Shown piece after piece: positions 63,491 to 64,000 of a stretch of DNA of 64,000 nucleotides. The notes below the pieces were generated by a model. That model did no database searches, was not told the DNA's origin, and worked only from the letters and a program-made list of their open reading frames with translations. Position 1 is the first letter of the stretch. Every line of letters starts with the position of its first letter. The position numbers were made by a program, and so were the translations under genes. The stretch comes from an uncultured Alphaproteobacteria bacterium (GTDB taxonomy: Bacteria; Pseudomonadota; Alphaproteobacteria; RF32; CAG-239). The stretch spans positions 1-64,000 of the forward strand of contig CAKQDU010000004.1 of the NCBI GenBank assembly GCA_934229625.1, given 5' to 3'.

Positions 63491-64000
63491 ATGAAAAATC
63501 AACGTGGCCGCAGTATGATAGAAATGCTGGGAGTTCTGGCGATTATCGGCGTTCTCTCAGTCGGTGGTATTGCCGGATATTCCAAAGCTATGGAACATTT
63601 CAAACTTAATAAAGCTATTAGCGAATACAGCTATTTAATTTATGGATTGTTGGAGCATCTTACAGATTTGAAAAATGTTTCTAAAAATGGAACAGCTGGT
63701 AGGCAGTATGGGTTGACAAATATTGTTGAGGCGGCAAATTTAGTGCCGAAAACATGGATAAGAGACAGCAGTGCCGATTTTCATGACCCAAACGGAAATT
63801 ATATCCGAGTTTTTTCTGCCAACGGGCGTGTGGTTATAGATATGTATTTAGGTAGTTTTCAAGTTGTTGAAAATAAATCAGCTTCAACAGCATTTTCTCC
63901 AAAATTATGTTCGCGGATTATGCAGGATATTGTGCAACCCTTAGCTTCTGTTTTATATGTTGCATGGTTTACAAATGATAGCGGAAAATATTATTATTGG
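63491..64000 (+). CDS. Pilin-like protein (copy 6), cut by window end
   Basis: Prepilin-like protein, incomplete at the 3' end. Starts MKNQRG before RSMIEMLGVLAIIGVLSVGG, then GYSKAMEHFKLNKAISEYSY, GLTNIVEAANLVPKTW, VVIDMYLGSFQVVENKSAST and FSPKLCSRIMQDIVQPLASV. Close to copies 4 and 5. GGGAGG before the ATG (13 bases away) is the ribosome binding site, behind the terminator of the leader. The C-terminal cysteine motif would lie outside the window. Confidence 0.78.
   Translation, partial: MKNQRGRSMIEMLGVLAIIGVLSVGGIAGYSKAMEHFKLNKAISEYSYLIYGLLEHLTDLKNVSKNGTAGRQYGLTNIVEAANLVPKTWIRDSSADFHDPNGNYIRVFSANGRVVIDMYLGSFQVVENKSASTAFSPKLCSRIMQDIVQPLASVLYVAWFTNDSGKYYYW

Noticed and set aside
1..64000. 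CRISPR array, prophage or integrated plasmid
   Set aside because: No regularly spaced direct repeats, integrase, capsid or replication-initiator genes were seen.

Overview
The window looks like a chromosomal segment, probably around the replication origin, of a low-GC, host-associated-type alphaproteobacterium. The evidence is gene content and order: ATP12-type and ELM1-type proteins, Tim44-MltA-Smr opposite SecB, SecA opposite a parvulin, rho beside coaE-dnaQ, CarD, pyruvate phosphate dikinase, and a LexA box of the alphaproteobacterial GTTC-N7-GTTC type before lexA. No species is assigned.

Layout. 1-3.3 kb: pilin-like gene with a CT-repeat switch, porin, DNA glycosylase, PilS-like protein. 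3.3-12.8 kb: lexA, accA, membrane protein, yejA-yejB, ELM1 protein, DnaJ-like chaperone. 12.8-20.2 kb: second pilin-like gene with a structured leader, then a minus-strand cluster (metallopeptidase, HAD, HD, serS). 20.2-30.4 kb: secretion and envelope housekeeping (PilS-like protein, secA, parvulin, smr, mltA, tim44, secB, trmL, carD). 30.6-35.2 kb: ppdK, third pilin-like gene and leader, tRNA-Thr, degenerate DNA. 35.2-36.9 kb: rho and an AT-rich gap with DnaA-box-like and CtrA-box-like sites, the best oriC candidate. 36.9-47.4 kb: a plus-strand block (coaE, dnaQ, AmpG-like permease, rarA, rluC, asmA, atp12, acylphosphatase). 47.4-51.2 kb: pssA-psd, tRNA-Leu, and an inverted pair of pilin-like genes. 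51.2-64 kb: accessory envelope genes (Fic protein, large autotransporter, Cys-rich micro-peptide, flavoprotein, EF-hand and ankyrin proteins) and a sixth pilin-like gene cut by the window end.

The most interesting system is a dispersed family of six prepilin-like genes. All encode a Gly/Arg-Ser-Met-Ile-Glu processing motif plus helix and a C-terminal three-cysteine motif. Four have a leader of about 200 nt with the same architecture: two long-range helices, internal hairpins, and a terminator just before the ribosome binding site. The helices are kept by compensatory changes between copies, and a segment overlapping the terminator can pair with an upstream hairpin. This looks like an attenuator or riboswitch-like RNA controlling surface pilins. 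A fifth gene has a different leader with a 22-bp long-range inverted repeat. The first gene carries a (CT)8 tract that leaves the upstream start out of frame. Palindromic repeats are inserted in frame in the pilin N-terminal regions.

Working together, SecA, SecB, parvulin, AsmA, MltA, AmpG-like permease, porin, autotransporter and lipoproteins serve envelope export and recycling; the pilin-like proteins and autotransporter are the variable surface layer.
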